Source of the DNA: Rhodoferax antarcticus ANT.BR
Lineage (GTDB): Bacteria; Pseudomonadota; Gammaproteobacteria; Burkholderiales; Burkholderiaceae_C
DNA: 64,000 nucleotides
NCBI RefSeq assembly: GCF_001938565.1
Contig: NZ_MSYM01000007.1
Span: forward strand, 62,001 to 126,000
Direction: 5' to 3'
The notes beneath the pieces are model-generated. The model was not told the origin of the DNA. It did not search any database and saw nothing but the letters and a program-made list of their open reading frames with translations. A program made the translations under genes and the position numbers. How positions within the stretch are numbered: position 1 is the first letter of the stretch; each line of letters starts with the position of its first letter. Shown piece by piece: positions 19,042-27,899 of the stretch.

Positions 19042-19665
19042 ATGCACACCGCCTGCCAGACCACTGACGGCACCACGCTTAGCTCCTCGTCCAGAATCAC
19101 CCGCCGCAGCGTGCTGGCTGCGCCGCTGTTGCTGCTGAGCGGCGTGCCAGCCCAGGCTTCCAACCTGGCCACACCTTTTAAAGCGCCTGCGCTCTGGCCG
19201 GAAGTTGCAGCCAATTTGCCGCAAGCCAGTTGGTCGGGCAGCGCACAGCTGCGGTTTTTTGGCATGGCCATCTACCAGGCGCAACTCTGGGTGGGTGCCG
19301 GTTTTCGCGCGCGGGACTATGGCCAGTTCCCCCTGGCTTTGAGCCTGACCTACCAGCGCCGCGTCTCTGGGCAGACCCTGGCCGAGCGCTCGCTGGATGA
19401 AATGCAGCGCCAGACAACCCTAAACGCCGCGCAGCAAGCCGACTGGCTGTCTGCCATGCAAACGCTGTTTGTGGACGTGGCAGCCAACGACCGCCTGACC
19501 GGTGTGCACCTTCCCGAGCAGGGCGCGCGTTTCTTTCTCAATGGCCGCAGCCTAGGCGAGGTGGCTGACCCGGTGTTCAGCCACCGGTTTTTTGGCATCT
19601 GGTTAGATACCACCACCAGCCACCCCGACCTGCGTGTGGCCCTGCTGGCCGCAGCGCCCGCTTAA
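19042..19665 (+). CDS. Chalcone-isomerase-like periplasmic protein
   Basis: This 207-residue protein begins with an export signal bearing a twin-arginine-like motif (SRITRRSVLAAPLLLLSG, cleavage probably after PAQA). The mature part has a chalcone-isomerase-like pattern: FFGMAIYQAQLWVG near the start, LALSLTYQRRVSGQTLAE, and GEVADPVFSHRFFGIWLD at the end. Bacterial members of this fold have no known flavonoid role and recur in Cfa/DUF1365 clusters, where a fatty-acid-related role is suspected. ATG 19042 was chosen because it gives a signal peptide and lies 4 bases after the cfa stop; the frame runs further upstream inside cfa. Confidence 0.8.
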   Translation: MHTACQTTDGTTLSSSSRITRRSVLAAPLLLLSGVPAQASNLATPFKAPALWPEVAANLPQASWSGSAQLRFFGMAIYQAQLWVGAGFRARDYGQFPLALSLTYQRRVSGQTLAERSLDEMQRQTTLNAAQQADWLSAMQTLFVDVAANDRLTGVHLPEQGARFFLNGRSLGEVADPVFSHRFFGIWLDTTTSHPDLRVALLAAAPA

Positions 19666-19671
19666 ACCAGC

Positions 19672-21072
19672 ATGAACCCGGCTTTGACTTGGCAGCAGGG
19701 CTGGCGTTACGGCCTGATGGGCTTGCCGCTGGCATTTGTGGCGCTGCCGCTGTATGTGCTCCTGCCGAATCACTATGCGCGCAGTTTTGGGTTGTCGCTG
19801 GCCACGCTGGGTGCGGTGCTGGTCGCAGCACGGCTGTTTGACGCGGTGATTGACCCGCTGCTTGGCCGCTGGGCGGACAACTTGCACCAGCGCAGCCGCA
19901 CCACAGAGCAGGCGCCAGCCACGGTGCTGCGCTGGGCCGCTCTGGCTGCGCTGCTGCTGTGCATCGGCTTTGGCCTGCTGTTTTTCCCACCACTGGCGCT
20001 GCAGGCCGACACAACGCAAGTGATGCTCTGGCTGGCGGCCACGCTACTGCTAACCACCACCGCGTTCAGCGCGTTGACCATCCTGCACCAGGCCTGGGGG
20101 GCGCGGCTGGGTGGTGATGCGCTGTACCGCAGCCGGGTGGTGGCATGGCGTGAGGGGTTGGGGCTGGTGGGCGTGATCATTGCATCCATTACGCCTGTAG
20201 CCCTTGGGCTGCCTGCGACAGTAGCTCTACTTGTCATAGCAAGTGTGGCTGGCTGGCTGGCTTGGCGCAGCGGGCCTGTGCCGGTGGGGGTGAAGGGGGA
20301 GCGGGGGGTTGGTCCTGGTCCTGGCTCTTCCCCGCGCCCTCACCCTAGCCCTCTCCCGGAGGGAGAGGGAAGAATCACCGGGACGGCAGTGGCGGGCTCG
20401 TCTGCGCAGTCTCTGGACGCTGGCTACGGCGCGGCCTCGGTGTGGCTGCCCTGGCAGCGCACCCGGTTTCGGCAGCTGATGGCCGTTTTCATGGTCAACG
20501 GCATTGCCAGCGCCATCCCGGCCACGCTGCTGCTGTTTTTTGTGCAAGACCGGCTAAAAGCCCCGCCGAGTGCCGAGCCGCTGTTTCTGGGCGCCTACTT
20601 TGTCTGCGCGGCACTGAGCATCCCGCTGTGGCTCAAGCTGGTGGCGCGCTTCGGGCTGGCGCGCACTTGGCTGCTGGGCATGGTGCTCTCGGTGTTGGTG
20701 TTTGCCTTTGCGGCGCGGCTGGGCGCGGGGGATGTGACCGAGTTTGTCATCGTCTGCGCGCTGTCTGGCGCCGCGCTTGGCACCGATCTGGCGCTGCCCG
20801 CGGCCCTGTTGGCCGGTGTGATTCAGCATCACGGTGACCAGCAGCAGTCTGAGGGCGCCTACTTTGGCTGGTGGGCATTTGCCACCAAGCTCAATCTGGC
20901 ACTGGCCGCCGGTGTGGCCCTGCCGGCCCTGGGCCTGCTGGGCTACACCCCCGGCACGACTGACCCGCAGGCCTTGCAAACCCTCACCTTCGCTTATTGC
21001 CTGCTGCCCTGTGCGCTAAAAACGCTGGCAGCCGCGCTGCTTTACTTCCTCATCATCCGAAAGAAACCATGA
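19672..21072 (+). CDS. MFS (GPH-type) carrier with a repeat-derived loop insertion
   Basis: This 466-residue protein has about twelve membrane helices and the MFS loop motif DPLLGRWADNLHQRSRTTEQ between helices 2 and 3, as in sugar/cation (GPH) symporter-like carriers. Between helices 6 and 7 (about residues 205-250) there is an atypical Gly/Pro-rich stretch, including PHPSPLPEGEG, encoded by a palindromic GC-rich repeat. The end of helix 6 (VALGLPATVALLVIASVAG) overlaps a sequence resembling the 50-bp interspersed repeat. Substrate is unknown; in this cluster an acyl lipid or precursor is conceivable. It overlaps the next gene by ATGA. Confidence 0.82.
   Translation: MNPALTWQQGWRYGLMGLPLAFVALPLYVLLPNHYARSFGLSLATLGAVLVAARLFDAVIDPLLGRWADNLHQRSRTTEQAPATVLRWAALAALLLCIGFGLLFFPPLALQADTTQVMLWLAATLLLTTTAFSALTILHQAWGARLGGDALYRSRVVAWREGLGLVGVIIASITPVALGLPATVALLVIASVAGWLAWRSGPVPVGVKGERGVGPGPGSSPRPHPSPLPEGEGRITGTAVAGSSAQSLDAGYGAASVWLPWQRTRFRQLMAVFMVNGIASAIPATLLLFFVQDRLKAPPSAEPLFLGAYFVCAALSIPLWLKLVARFGLARTWLLGMVLSVLVFAFAARLGAGDVTEFVIVCALSGAALGTDLALPAALLAGVIQHHGDQQQSEGAYFGWWAFATKLNLALAAGVALPALGLLGYTPGTTDPQALQTLTFAYCLLPCALKTLAAALLYFLIIRKKP
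20188..20241 (+). repeat. Candidate interspersed repeat copy inside the MFS gene
   Basis: Within the coding sequence, GCCTGTAGCCCTT is followed after 9 bases by GCGACAGTAGCTCTACTTG and then CATAG. This matches the consensus (GCCTCTAGCCCTT...GCGCAAGCAGCTATTATTT...GATAG) in the same spacing, allowing one short gap. It is diverged and could be chance plus membrane-helix codon bias, so it is marked as a candidate. Confidence 0.5.
20336..20371. repeat. GC-rich palindromic repeat (PLPEGEG-type) inside the MFS coding sequence
   Basis: The arms CCCTCTCCC (20349-20357) and GGGAGAGGG (20361-20369) form a perfect 9-bp hairpin with a 3-base loop, preceded by GCCCTCACCCTAG. This resembles a widespread proteobacterial intergenic repeat that, when translated, gives PHPSPLPEGEG. 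Here it is in frame within the loop between transmembrane helices 6 and 7. Confidence 0.75.
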
Positions 21073-21605
21073 AAAGACGACTTCTCTTGTCCGCAAGCGC
21101 TGCCGCAGGCCTGGCTTTGACCGGCTGCGCCTCGCAAGACATCGACAGCTACGCCAACCAGAAACCCACGCTGGATTTGCGCACCTATTTCAACGGCACA
21201 CTCGATGCTTATGGCATCTTCACCGACCGCTCTGGCGCGGTGGTCAAGCGCTTTACCGTGCTGATGGTCTGCACCTGGAACGGCAACGAAGGTGTGCTGG
21301 ACGAATCCTTTACTTACTCCGACGGCACCACGCAAAAGCGCATCTGGCGCCTGACCCAGTTGCCCGATGGCCGCTACACCGGCCGCGCCGATGACGTGGT
21401 GGGCGAGGCCACCGGCCAGACGCGGGGCAACGCTTTTCACTGGACCTACACGATGTCGTTGCCGGTGGACGGCAAGGTCTACGAGGTGCAGTTTGACGAC
21501 TGGATGTACCTGATGACCGACACGGTGATGCTCAACAAAGCCGGCATGAGCAAGTTTGGCTTCAAGCTCGGTGAGGTGACACTGTCCTTCACCAAGCGAA
21601 TCTAG
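21069..21605 (+). CDS. DUF3833 family lipoprotein
   Basis: This 178-residue protein has a lipoprotein signal peptide (SASAAAGLALTGC; Cys near residue 19). The mature part carries the DUF3833 pattern LDLRTYFNGTLDAYGIFTDRSG, GVLDESFTYSDG and VVGEATGQTRGNAFHWTY. DUF3833 proteins are regular partners of Cfa/DUF1365/SDR clusters and look lipocalin-like, which would suit binding a lipid in the periplasm; that role is inference. ATG 21069 overlaps the stop of the MFS gene (ATGA). The same frame continues upstream into the MFS gene but lacks a signal there. Confidence 0.85.
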   Translation: MKRRLLLSASAAAGLALTGCASQDIDSYANQKPTLDLRTYFNGTLDAYGIFTDRSGAVVKRFTVLMVCTWNGNEGVLDESFTYSDGTTQKRIWRLTQLPDGRYTGRADDVVGEATGQTRGNAFHWTYTMSLPVDGKVYEVQFDDWMYLMTDTVMLNKAGMSKFGFKLGEVTLSFTKRI

Positions 21606-21620
21606 CCCTTTTTTATATAA

Positions 21621-21668
21621 GAAAATAGCCTCTAGCCCTTATGGATAAAGCGCTAACAGCTATTAAAT
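21621..21668 (+). repeat. Interspersed ~50-bp repeat, copy 3
   Basis: This forward copy reads GAAAATAGCCTCTAGCCCTT, then ATGGATAAAGCGCTAACAG and CTATTAAATTAAA. It lies between the DUF3833 and SDR genes. A second TCTAGCCCTT occurs 26 bases earlier at the DUF3833 stop codon (21601-21610), perhaps part of a tandem or older copy. Confidence 0.85.
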
Positions 21669-21680
21669 TAAAAGTCTTTC

Positions 21681-22460
21681 ATGTCATTTTTCAGCCCCTT
21701 AAACCCGCCGCTTAAACACTGGCACGGCAAAACCGTGTGGATTGTGGGCGCCTCCAGCGGCATTGGTGCCGCCACCGCACGCGCCCTGCTGGCGCAAGGC
21801 GCACGCGTGGTGGTATCGGCCCGCAACGCCACCGCGCTACAAACCCTGGCAGAAAACAACCCGCTGTGCCAAGCGTTGCCGCTGGACGCCACCGACAGCG
21901 CAGCGGTGCATCAGGCCGCCAAAATTTTGCTCACCCAAGGCCCGTTGGACATGGTGATGTACTGCGCTGGTCACTACGAACCCATGCGCGCCGATGCGCT
22001 GGATGTGGCGCAGATGAAGCGCCATTGCGAGGTTAATTACCTGGGCGCACTGTACCTGCTGGACGCGGTGCTGCCCGCCTTGCGCGCCCGAGGCGAAGGC
22101 CACTTAAGCCTGGTCGGCAGCGTCGCGGGCTTTCGCGGCCTGCCCAACAGCCTGGCTTACGGCCCCACCAAAGCCGCGCTGATCAACCTGGCCGAGGCGC
22201 TGTACCTTGACCTGCACAGCGAAGGACTGGGCGTGTCGATCATCAACCCCGGCTTTGTCGAAACCCCGCTGACTGCGCAAAACGACTTCAAAATGCCCGC
22301 GTTGCTCACCCCCGACCAGGCAGCGCAAGCCATTGTGCAAGGCTGGGCCAAAGGCCGGTTTGAAATCCATTTCCCAAAACGCTTCACGGGCTGGCTGAAA
22401 ATCATGCGTCTATTGCCCTACCGCGTCTATTTCAAACTGGTTCAAAAGGCCACCCAATGA
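21681..22460 (+). CDS. Short-chain dehydrogenase/reductase (SDR)
   Basis: This 259-residue classical SDR has an NAD(P)-binding TGxxxGIG-like motif (VGASSGIGAATARALLAQG, residues about 21-40), a catalytic Ser in SLVGSVAG and the YxxxK pair as YGPTKAAL. The loop following FVETPLTAQNDFKMP is typical of the subfamily found beside NTF2-like and Cfa-type genes. It probably reduces or oxidises a lipid-linked carbonyl or alcohol in this cluster, but the substrate cannot be stated. It is preceded by the interspersed repeat and coupled to the next gene by an ATGA overlap. Confidence 0.88.
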   Translation: MSFFSPLNPPLKHWHGKTVWIVGASSGIGAATARALLAQGARVVVSARNATALQTLAENNPLCQALPLDATDSAAVHQAAKILLTQGPLDMVMYCAGHYEPMRADALDVAQMKRHCEVNYLGALYLLDAVLPALRARGEGHLSLVGSVAGFRGLPNSLAYGPTKAALINLAEALYLDLHSEGLGVSIINPGFVETPLTAQNDFKMPALLTPDQAAQAIVQGWAKGRFEIHFPKRFTGWLKIMRLLPYRVYFKLVQKATQ

Positions 22461-22927
22461 CCGCTGAAACGCCTCAAAGCCCCGACCAAGCCCCCGACCA
22501 CAGCGCGCAAATAGCCCGCATGGTGCAGCTTTTTGAAACCATCACGCCACAAAACATCAGCCGTCTGGGCGAGTTTTATGACCCAAAGGCGCGCTTTAAA
22601 GACCCGTTTAACGAGGTGGTGGGCATTCCCGCCATTGGGCACATCTTTGCCCACATGTTTGTGCAGTTAACGCAGCCGCATTTTGTGGTGACGCAGCAGG
22701 TGCTGCAAGGCCAGCAGTGTTTTCTGACCTGGGAACTCAGATTTGGCTTCAAAGGCTTCAAAACCAGCCAGACCCAAACCATTTTGGGTGCCACGCACCT
22801 GTTTCTGAATGAGGCCGGGCTGATCACCCTGCACCGCGACTATTGGGATGCTGCCGAAGAACTCTACGAAAAGTTACCGGTGGTGGGCGGCCTGATGCGT
22901 TGGCTGAAACGCCGAGCCAGCCAGTGA
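22457..22927 (+). CDS. NTF2-like / SnoaL-fold protein
   Basis: This 156-residue protein has a pattern of the nuclear transport factor 2-like fold: IARMVQLFETITPQNI, FYDPKARFKDPFNEVVG, and a later LNEAGLITLHRDYWDAAEELYEKLPVVG. Members of this small family accompany the SDR/FAD/Cfa/DUF1365 cluster and have no established catalytic role; binding of a hydrophobic ligand is plausible. It overlaps the SDR gene by 4 bases and is the last gene of the co-directional run. The opposing GST gene starts on the other strand downstream. Confidence 0.82.
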   Translation: MTAETPQSPDQAPDHSAQIARMVQLFETITPQNISRLGEFYDPKARFKDPFNEVVGIPAIGHIFAHMFVQLTQPHFVVTQQVLQGQQCFLTWELRFGFKGFKTSQTQTILGATHLFLNEAGLITLHRDYWDAAEELYEKLPVVGGLMRWLKRRASQ

Positions 22928-22970
22928 ACTGCATTTGGTCGCCATTTGCCCGGTACCTGATCGGCATCGG

Positions 22971-23594
22971 TCATCCGAAAGGTTGGGTATCAGCAAAGCT
23001 GGGCCGCAGCATCAACTTGTCATACAGCCGGTGCAGATTCGGGTGCGTTTCGCGCCAATTGATGTCGGCAAAGCGGAAATCCAGGTAACCCAGCGCCACG
23101 CCCACCGCAATGTCGGCCAGCCCCAGATACGTGCCCATGTAATACGGCTTGTCCCCCAGGCCGCTGCTCATGGCCTGCAAGGCAGCATGCACTTTCACCA
23201 GTTGCCGGTCAATCCAGGACTGGCTGCGCTGGGACTCTTCGCGGCCGCTCCAGGTGGCTTCCATGCGCGCCGCAATGGCCGCATCCAGCAGGCCATCGGC
23301 CAGCGCCTCCCAGTTTTTCACCTCGGCGCGCTCGCGCCCGACGGCGGGCAGCAGTTTGCCCACCGGCGACAGCGTGTCAAAGTACTCCACGATCACCCGC
23401 GAGTCTGAAATGGCATCGCCGTTTTCCATGATCAGACAAGGCACCATGCCCAGCGGGTTGTACTGTGCAATCGTAGTGGTGGCAGACCACACGTCTTCCA
23501 GCACATACTCGTGCTCGAGCTTTTTCTCGGCCATAACCACCCGCACCTTGCGAACGTAGGGGCTGGTGTTCGATCCGATAAGTTTCATGGGCAT
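22971..23594 (-). CDS. Glutathione S-transferase family protein
   Basis: This 207-residue protein has an N-terminal thioredoxin-like GST domain (KLIGSNTSPYVRKVRVVMAE) with the glutathione-binding section NPLGMVPCLIMENGDAISDS, and an all-helical C-terminal domain (YMGTYLGLADIAVGVALGYLD). Such GSTs detoxify electrophiles or act in stringent-starvation-like roles; the substrate is unknown. ATG 23594; a second ATG two codons later is possible. It is convergent with the lipid cluster and divergent from purB, so it is probably a single-gene unit. Confidence 0.88.
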   Translation of the reverse strand: MPMKLIGSNTSPYVRKVRVVMAEKKLEHEYVLEDVWSATTTIAQYNPLGMVPCLIMENGDAISDSRVIVEYFDTLSPVGKLLPAVGRERAEVKNWEALADGLLDAAIAARMEATWSGREESQRSQSWIDRQLVKVHAALQAMSSGLGDKPYYMGTYLGLADIAVGVALGYLDFRFADINWRETHPNLHRLYDKLMLRPSFADTQPFG

Positions 23595-23657
23595 GTTGAG
23601 GCGCAGTCCAGTCTGTAGTTTCGTGGCATTCTAGCCACCGACATTGCCCTGGGCTGA

Positions 23658-25076
<1,419 letters not shown>

Positions 25077-25093
25077 GTATCTTGCTGAAAATC

Positions 25094-25128
25094 CATACAA
25101 TCTGAAAAACGCTTCTTCAGATTGTATG
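25094..25128. promoter_or_regulatory. 13-bp perfect inverted repeat overlapping the start codon of the AAA/DUF4143 gene
   Basis: CATACAATCTGAA (25094-25106) and TTCAGATTGTATG (25116-25128) are exact reverse complements with a 9-base loop. The final ATG of the right arm (25126-25128) is the start codon of the following ATPase gene. In RNA it would hide the start codon in a stem; in DNA it would be a dyad operator. No ribosome site is visible between the arms. Confidence 0.8.
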
Positions 25129-26316
25129 AATTCGTATCCAAGAGATCTAACTTCGACCTTGCACCGCCTGGCTGGGCAGTTCCCGGTCATCGGGCTGACC
25201 GGGCCGCGCCAGTCCGGCAAAACAACGCTAGCCAAACAACTGTTTGCCGACAAGCCTTATGTTTCCTTGGAAGACCCTGGAGAACTGGGCTTTGCACAGA
25301 CCGATGCGCGCGGCTTTTTGCGGCGCTTTGAAGGTGGCGCGGTGTTCGACGAGGCCCAGCGCTGGCCGCAGCTGTTCTCGTATTTGCAAGGTATGGTCGA
25401 TGCGCTGCGCACCCCCGGACGCTTTGTGCTCACCGGTTCACAGCAGTTTGACCTGATGGCAGGCATCAGCCAGTCGCTGGCTGGGCGCATTGGGCTGGCC
25501 CGGCTGCTGCCGCTGGCAGCCTCCGAGCTGGGCACAGCGCATATGCAAGACCTGCCGCAACACCTTTGGCGTGGCGGCTACCCGGCGCTATGGCAGCAGC
25601 CCACAACCCCTGCGCAAGCCAACGACTGGTTTGCCAGCTATATCGTGACCTATATTGAGCGTGACGTGCGCCAACTGCTCAAGGTACAAGACCTGTCCGC
25701 TTTTCAGCGTTTTGTGCGCCTGTGCGCAGGTCACACAGGCTGCCTGCTGAATCTGGCCAGCCTGGCAGCAGACGCTGGCATCAGCCACCCCACCGCGCGG
25801 CAATGGCTATCGGTTTTGGAGAGCAGCGAGCTGGTTTATTTGCTGCCGCCCTACCATCGCAATTTTGGTAAACGCTTGGTCAAGACCCCCAAGCTGTATT
25901 TCACCGACAGCGGTCTGGCAAGCTGGCTGCTGGGCGTTCGCGAACCCGAACAACTTTGGCTGCACCCGCTGCGCGGCGCGCTGTTCGAGTCCTGGGTCAT
26001 GGGTGAATTTCGCAAATACCGCCTTAACCAGGGGCAGCCTGCCGAGATGTATTTCTGGCGTGACAACAATGGCCTCGAAGCTGATCTGGTGTTTGAAACC
26101 CCTGTAGGCCTGCAATGTGTTGAGATCAAATCGGGCCAGACACTTACCCCCGACCTGGTGCGCGCGGGCAAACAAGCCAACCGATTTGTCACCGAGCCCT
26201 CGCCCGAGCCCTGGTTGATTCATGGTGGCACCGACAACTACACCCGTGAGGGTGTGCGATGCATCAGCTGGCAGCGTCTGGGGCACCCACAAGTGCACGA
26301 ATCCATTCCCTTTTGA
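25126..26316 (+). CDS. AAA-family ATPase with C-terminal DUF4143 domain
   Basis: This 396-residue protein has an N-terminal AAA_14-type P-loop (GLTGPRQSGKTTLAKQL, about residues 23-39), a Walker B-like segment GGAVFDEAQRWP and sensor sequence FVLTGSQQFDLM. The C-terminal DUF4143 domain (YIERDVRQLLKVQDLSAF; KTPKLYFTDSGLASWLLG; YFWRDNNGLEADLVFE) carries the E..D/ExK-like residues of a nuclease-type fold. The family is common in bacteria, often patchily distributed; its task is unknown. A relative is at 30044-31219. The start codon lies inside the right arm of a perfect 13-bp inverted repeat, suggesting control of translation or autorepression. Confidence 0.9.
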   Translation: MNSYPRDLTSTLHRLAGQFPVIGLTGPRQSGKTTLAKQLFADKPYVSLEDPGELGFAQTDARGFLRRFEGGAVFDEAQRWPQLFSYLQGMVDALRTPGRFVLTGSQQFDLMAGISQSLAGRIGLARLLPLAASELGTAHMQDLPQHLWRGGYPALWQQPTTPAQANDWFASYIVTYIERDVRQLLKVQDLSAFQRFVRLCAGHTGCLLNLASLAADAGISHPTARQWLSVLESSELVYLLPPYHRNFGKRLVKTPKLYFTDSGLASWLLGVREPEQLWLHPLRGALFESWVMGEFRKYRLNQGQPAEMYFWRDNNGLEADLVFETPVGLQCVEIKSGQTLTPDLVRAGKQANRFVTEPSPEPWLIHGGTDNYTREGVRCISWQRLGHPQVHESIPF

Positions 26317-26336
26317 TCCGCCCTGCGCAACCCCTC

Positions 26337-26897
26337 ATGGCCATCAAATCCACCATCTTCAAAGCCAGCCTGCAAATTGCAGACATTGACCACAGCTACT
26401 ACGCCGACCACGCGCTGACGCTGGCGCGCCACCCCAGCGAAACCGACGAGCGCATGATGGTGCGGCTGTGTGCACTGGCGTTGCAGGCGCACCAATTGCA
26501 AAGCGTCTGCGGCGGTGACGGCACACTGGCCTTTGGTGCGGGCCTGTCCAACCCTGACGAGCCCGACGTGTGGCTGCGCGATTTCACTGGCCTTACAAGG
26601 CTGTGGATCGAAGTCGGCCAACCCGAAGACAAACCGCTCGCCAAAGCCTGCAACAAGGCCGACGCCGTGGTGCTGTACGCCTTTGGTCAGGCAGCAGATG
26701 TGTGGTGGCGCGGCATCCAGACCAAACTCACCCGGCTGGACCGGCTGCAGGTGTGGCGTATTCCCAGTGCCACCGCGCAGGCGCTGATTCCCATGGCGCA
26801 GCGCAACATGGCTCTGCAAGCCACCGTGCAAGAAGATGTGCTGATGCTCGGCGACGGCAAGCACAACGTCGACATTGAGCCGCTGCGCTGGAAATAA
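26337..26897 (+). CDS. yaeQ: YaeQ family protein
   Basis: This 186-residue protein starts MAIKSTIFKASLQIADIDHS and contains HPSETDERMMVRLCALAL, LWIEVGQPEDKPLAKACNKAD and a C-terminal MLGDGKHNVDIEPL block. These are hallmarks of YaeQ, whose fold resembles PD-(D/E)XK nucleases (E..D..ExxQ-like residues). Its biochemical function is not established. ATG 26337 agrees with the family N-terminus; the frame is open further upstream into the preceding gene. It follows the DUF4143 ATPase by about 20 bases. Confidence 0.9.
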   Translation: MAIKSTIFKASLQIADIDHSYYADHALTLARHPSETDERMMVRLCALALQAHQLQSVCGGDGTLAFGAGLSNPDEPDVWLRDFTGLTRLWIEVGQPEDKPLAKACNKADAVVLYAFGQAADVWWRGIQTKLTRLDRLQVWRIPSATAQALIPMAQRNMALQATVQEDVLMLGDGKHNVDIEPLRWK

Positions 26898-26917
26898 AGC
26901 GCCACTTGCCGCTTTTT
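26896..26917 (+). terminator. Weak possible terminator after yaeQ
   Basis: AAAGCG (26896-26901) and CGCTTT (26910-26915) form a 6-bp stem with an 8-base loop, followed by only two further T residues. The stem begins inside the yaeQ stop codon. It is a weak hairpin and may not terminate efficiently. Confidence 0.35.
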
Positions 26918-26953
26918 GGTACAAAGGCCGTCTTTTCACCAGACTGACACACC

Positions 26954-27745
26954 ATGACTCCTGCTGCAGACCCTCTCGTCCTCACCACCCGTGACGGCCG
27001 CGGCCTGGTCACCTTGACGCTGAATCGGCCTGATGCCTTCAACGCCTTGTCTGAGGCGCTGATGACTGCGCTGCAACATGAACTAGACACGCTGGCCACA
27101 GACGAGAGCACACGCTGCGTCGTCATCGCCGCAGCAGGCAAAGCCTTTTGCGCCGGCCACGACCTGCGCGAAATGCGCGCCAGCCCCTCGCACGACTATT
27201 ACCAAACTCTTTTCAAGCAATGCGCCAAGCTGATGATGAGCATCCAAAAGCTGCCCGTGCCGGTGATTGCCCGGGTGCACGGCGTGGCCACCGCTGCGGG
27301 CTGCCAGCTGGTGGCCATGTGCGACCTGGCGGTGGCCGCCAGCAATGCCCGCTTTGCGGTCAGTGGCGTCAACCTGGGCCTGTTTTGCAGCACCCCCGGC
27401 GTGGCCCTGTCGCGCAATCTGGGCCGCAAAGCCGCCTTTGAAATGCTGGTCACCGGAGAATTCATCAGCGCCCAGAAAGCGCTGGCTGAAGGCTTGGTCA
27501 ACCGGGTGGCCGAGCCAGACCAGCTGGACGCGGAGCTGGGCGAGTTGGCCAACAGCATTCTGGCCAAGCCACGCGCCGCCGTCACGCTGGGCAAAACGCT
27601 GTTTTACCGCCAGCTGGAAAACGGCATCGAAGCCGCCTACATCGACGCCGCCCAGACCATGGCCTGCAACATGATGATTGACAGCGCGCTCGAAGGCGTG
27701 CAAGCGTTCATTGAGAAGCGGCCACCGGCTTGGCAGCAGGCCTGA
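26954..27745 (+). CDS. Crotonase-family protein (ECHDC3-like), catalytic glutamates replaced
   Basis: This 263-residue protein has the crotonase fold: oxyanion-hole segments GKAFCAGHDLREM and RVHGVATAAGCQLVAM, and FAVSGVNLGLFCSTPGVALSRNLGRK. The two glutamates that hydrate enoyl-CoA in classical crotonase appear as Gln (AAGCQL) and a non-acidic residue (SGVNLG), as in the ECHDC3-like branch. It therefore may not be a genuine enoyl-CoA hydratase, although such proteins are commonly annotated as one. It is single, with no fatty-acid-oxidation neighbours. Confidence 0.82.
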   Translation: MTPAADPLVLTTRDGRGLVTLTLNRPDAFNALSEALMTALQHELDTLATDESTRCVVIAAAGKAFCAGHDLREMRASPSHDYYQTLFKQCAKLMMSIQKLPVPVIARVHGVATAAGCQLVAMCDLAVAASNARFAVSGVNLGLFCSTPGVALSRNLGRKAAFEMLVTGEFISAQKALAEGLVNRVAEPDQLDAELGELANSILAKPRAAVTLGKTLFYRQLENGIEAAYIDAAQTMACNMMIDSALEGVQAFIEKRPPAWQQA

Positions 27746-27870
27746 CCAGTTGCCAGACCCATTTGTGTCAAAACTGAAAAAATGGGCTGTATGCAGTCCA
27801 GGGCTTGAAGTCTGACTATTCAGTCAAGTGCGCCTGGTCGATAACGGCTGGAGTATGTGGCTCACTCTCT

Positions 27871-27893
27871 TAGTACCGTTTTGGGACTATACT
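27871..27893 (+). promoter_or_regulatory. Operator/promoter candidate for higBA, possibly leaderless
   Basis: TAGTACC (27871-27877) and GGGACTA (27883-27889) form an inverted repeat with one mismatch. The right arm overlaps a good -10 hexamer, TATACT (27888-27893). The higB ATG at 27900 is about 7 bases downstream of that -10, so the transcript would start at or next to the start codon. No clear -35 was found. Confidence 0.45.
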
Positions 27894-27899
27894 GAACTC

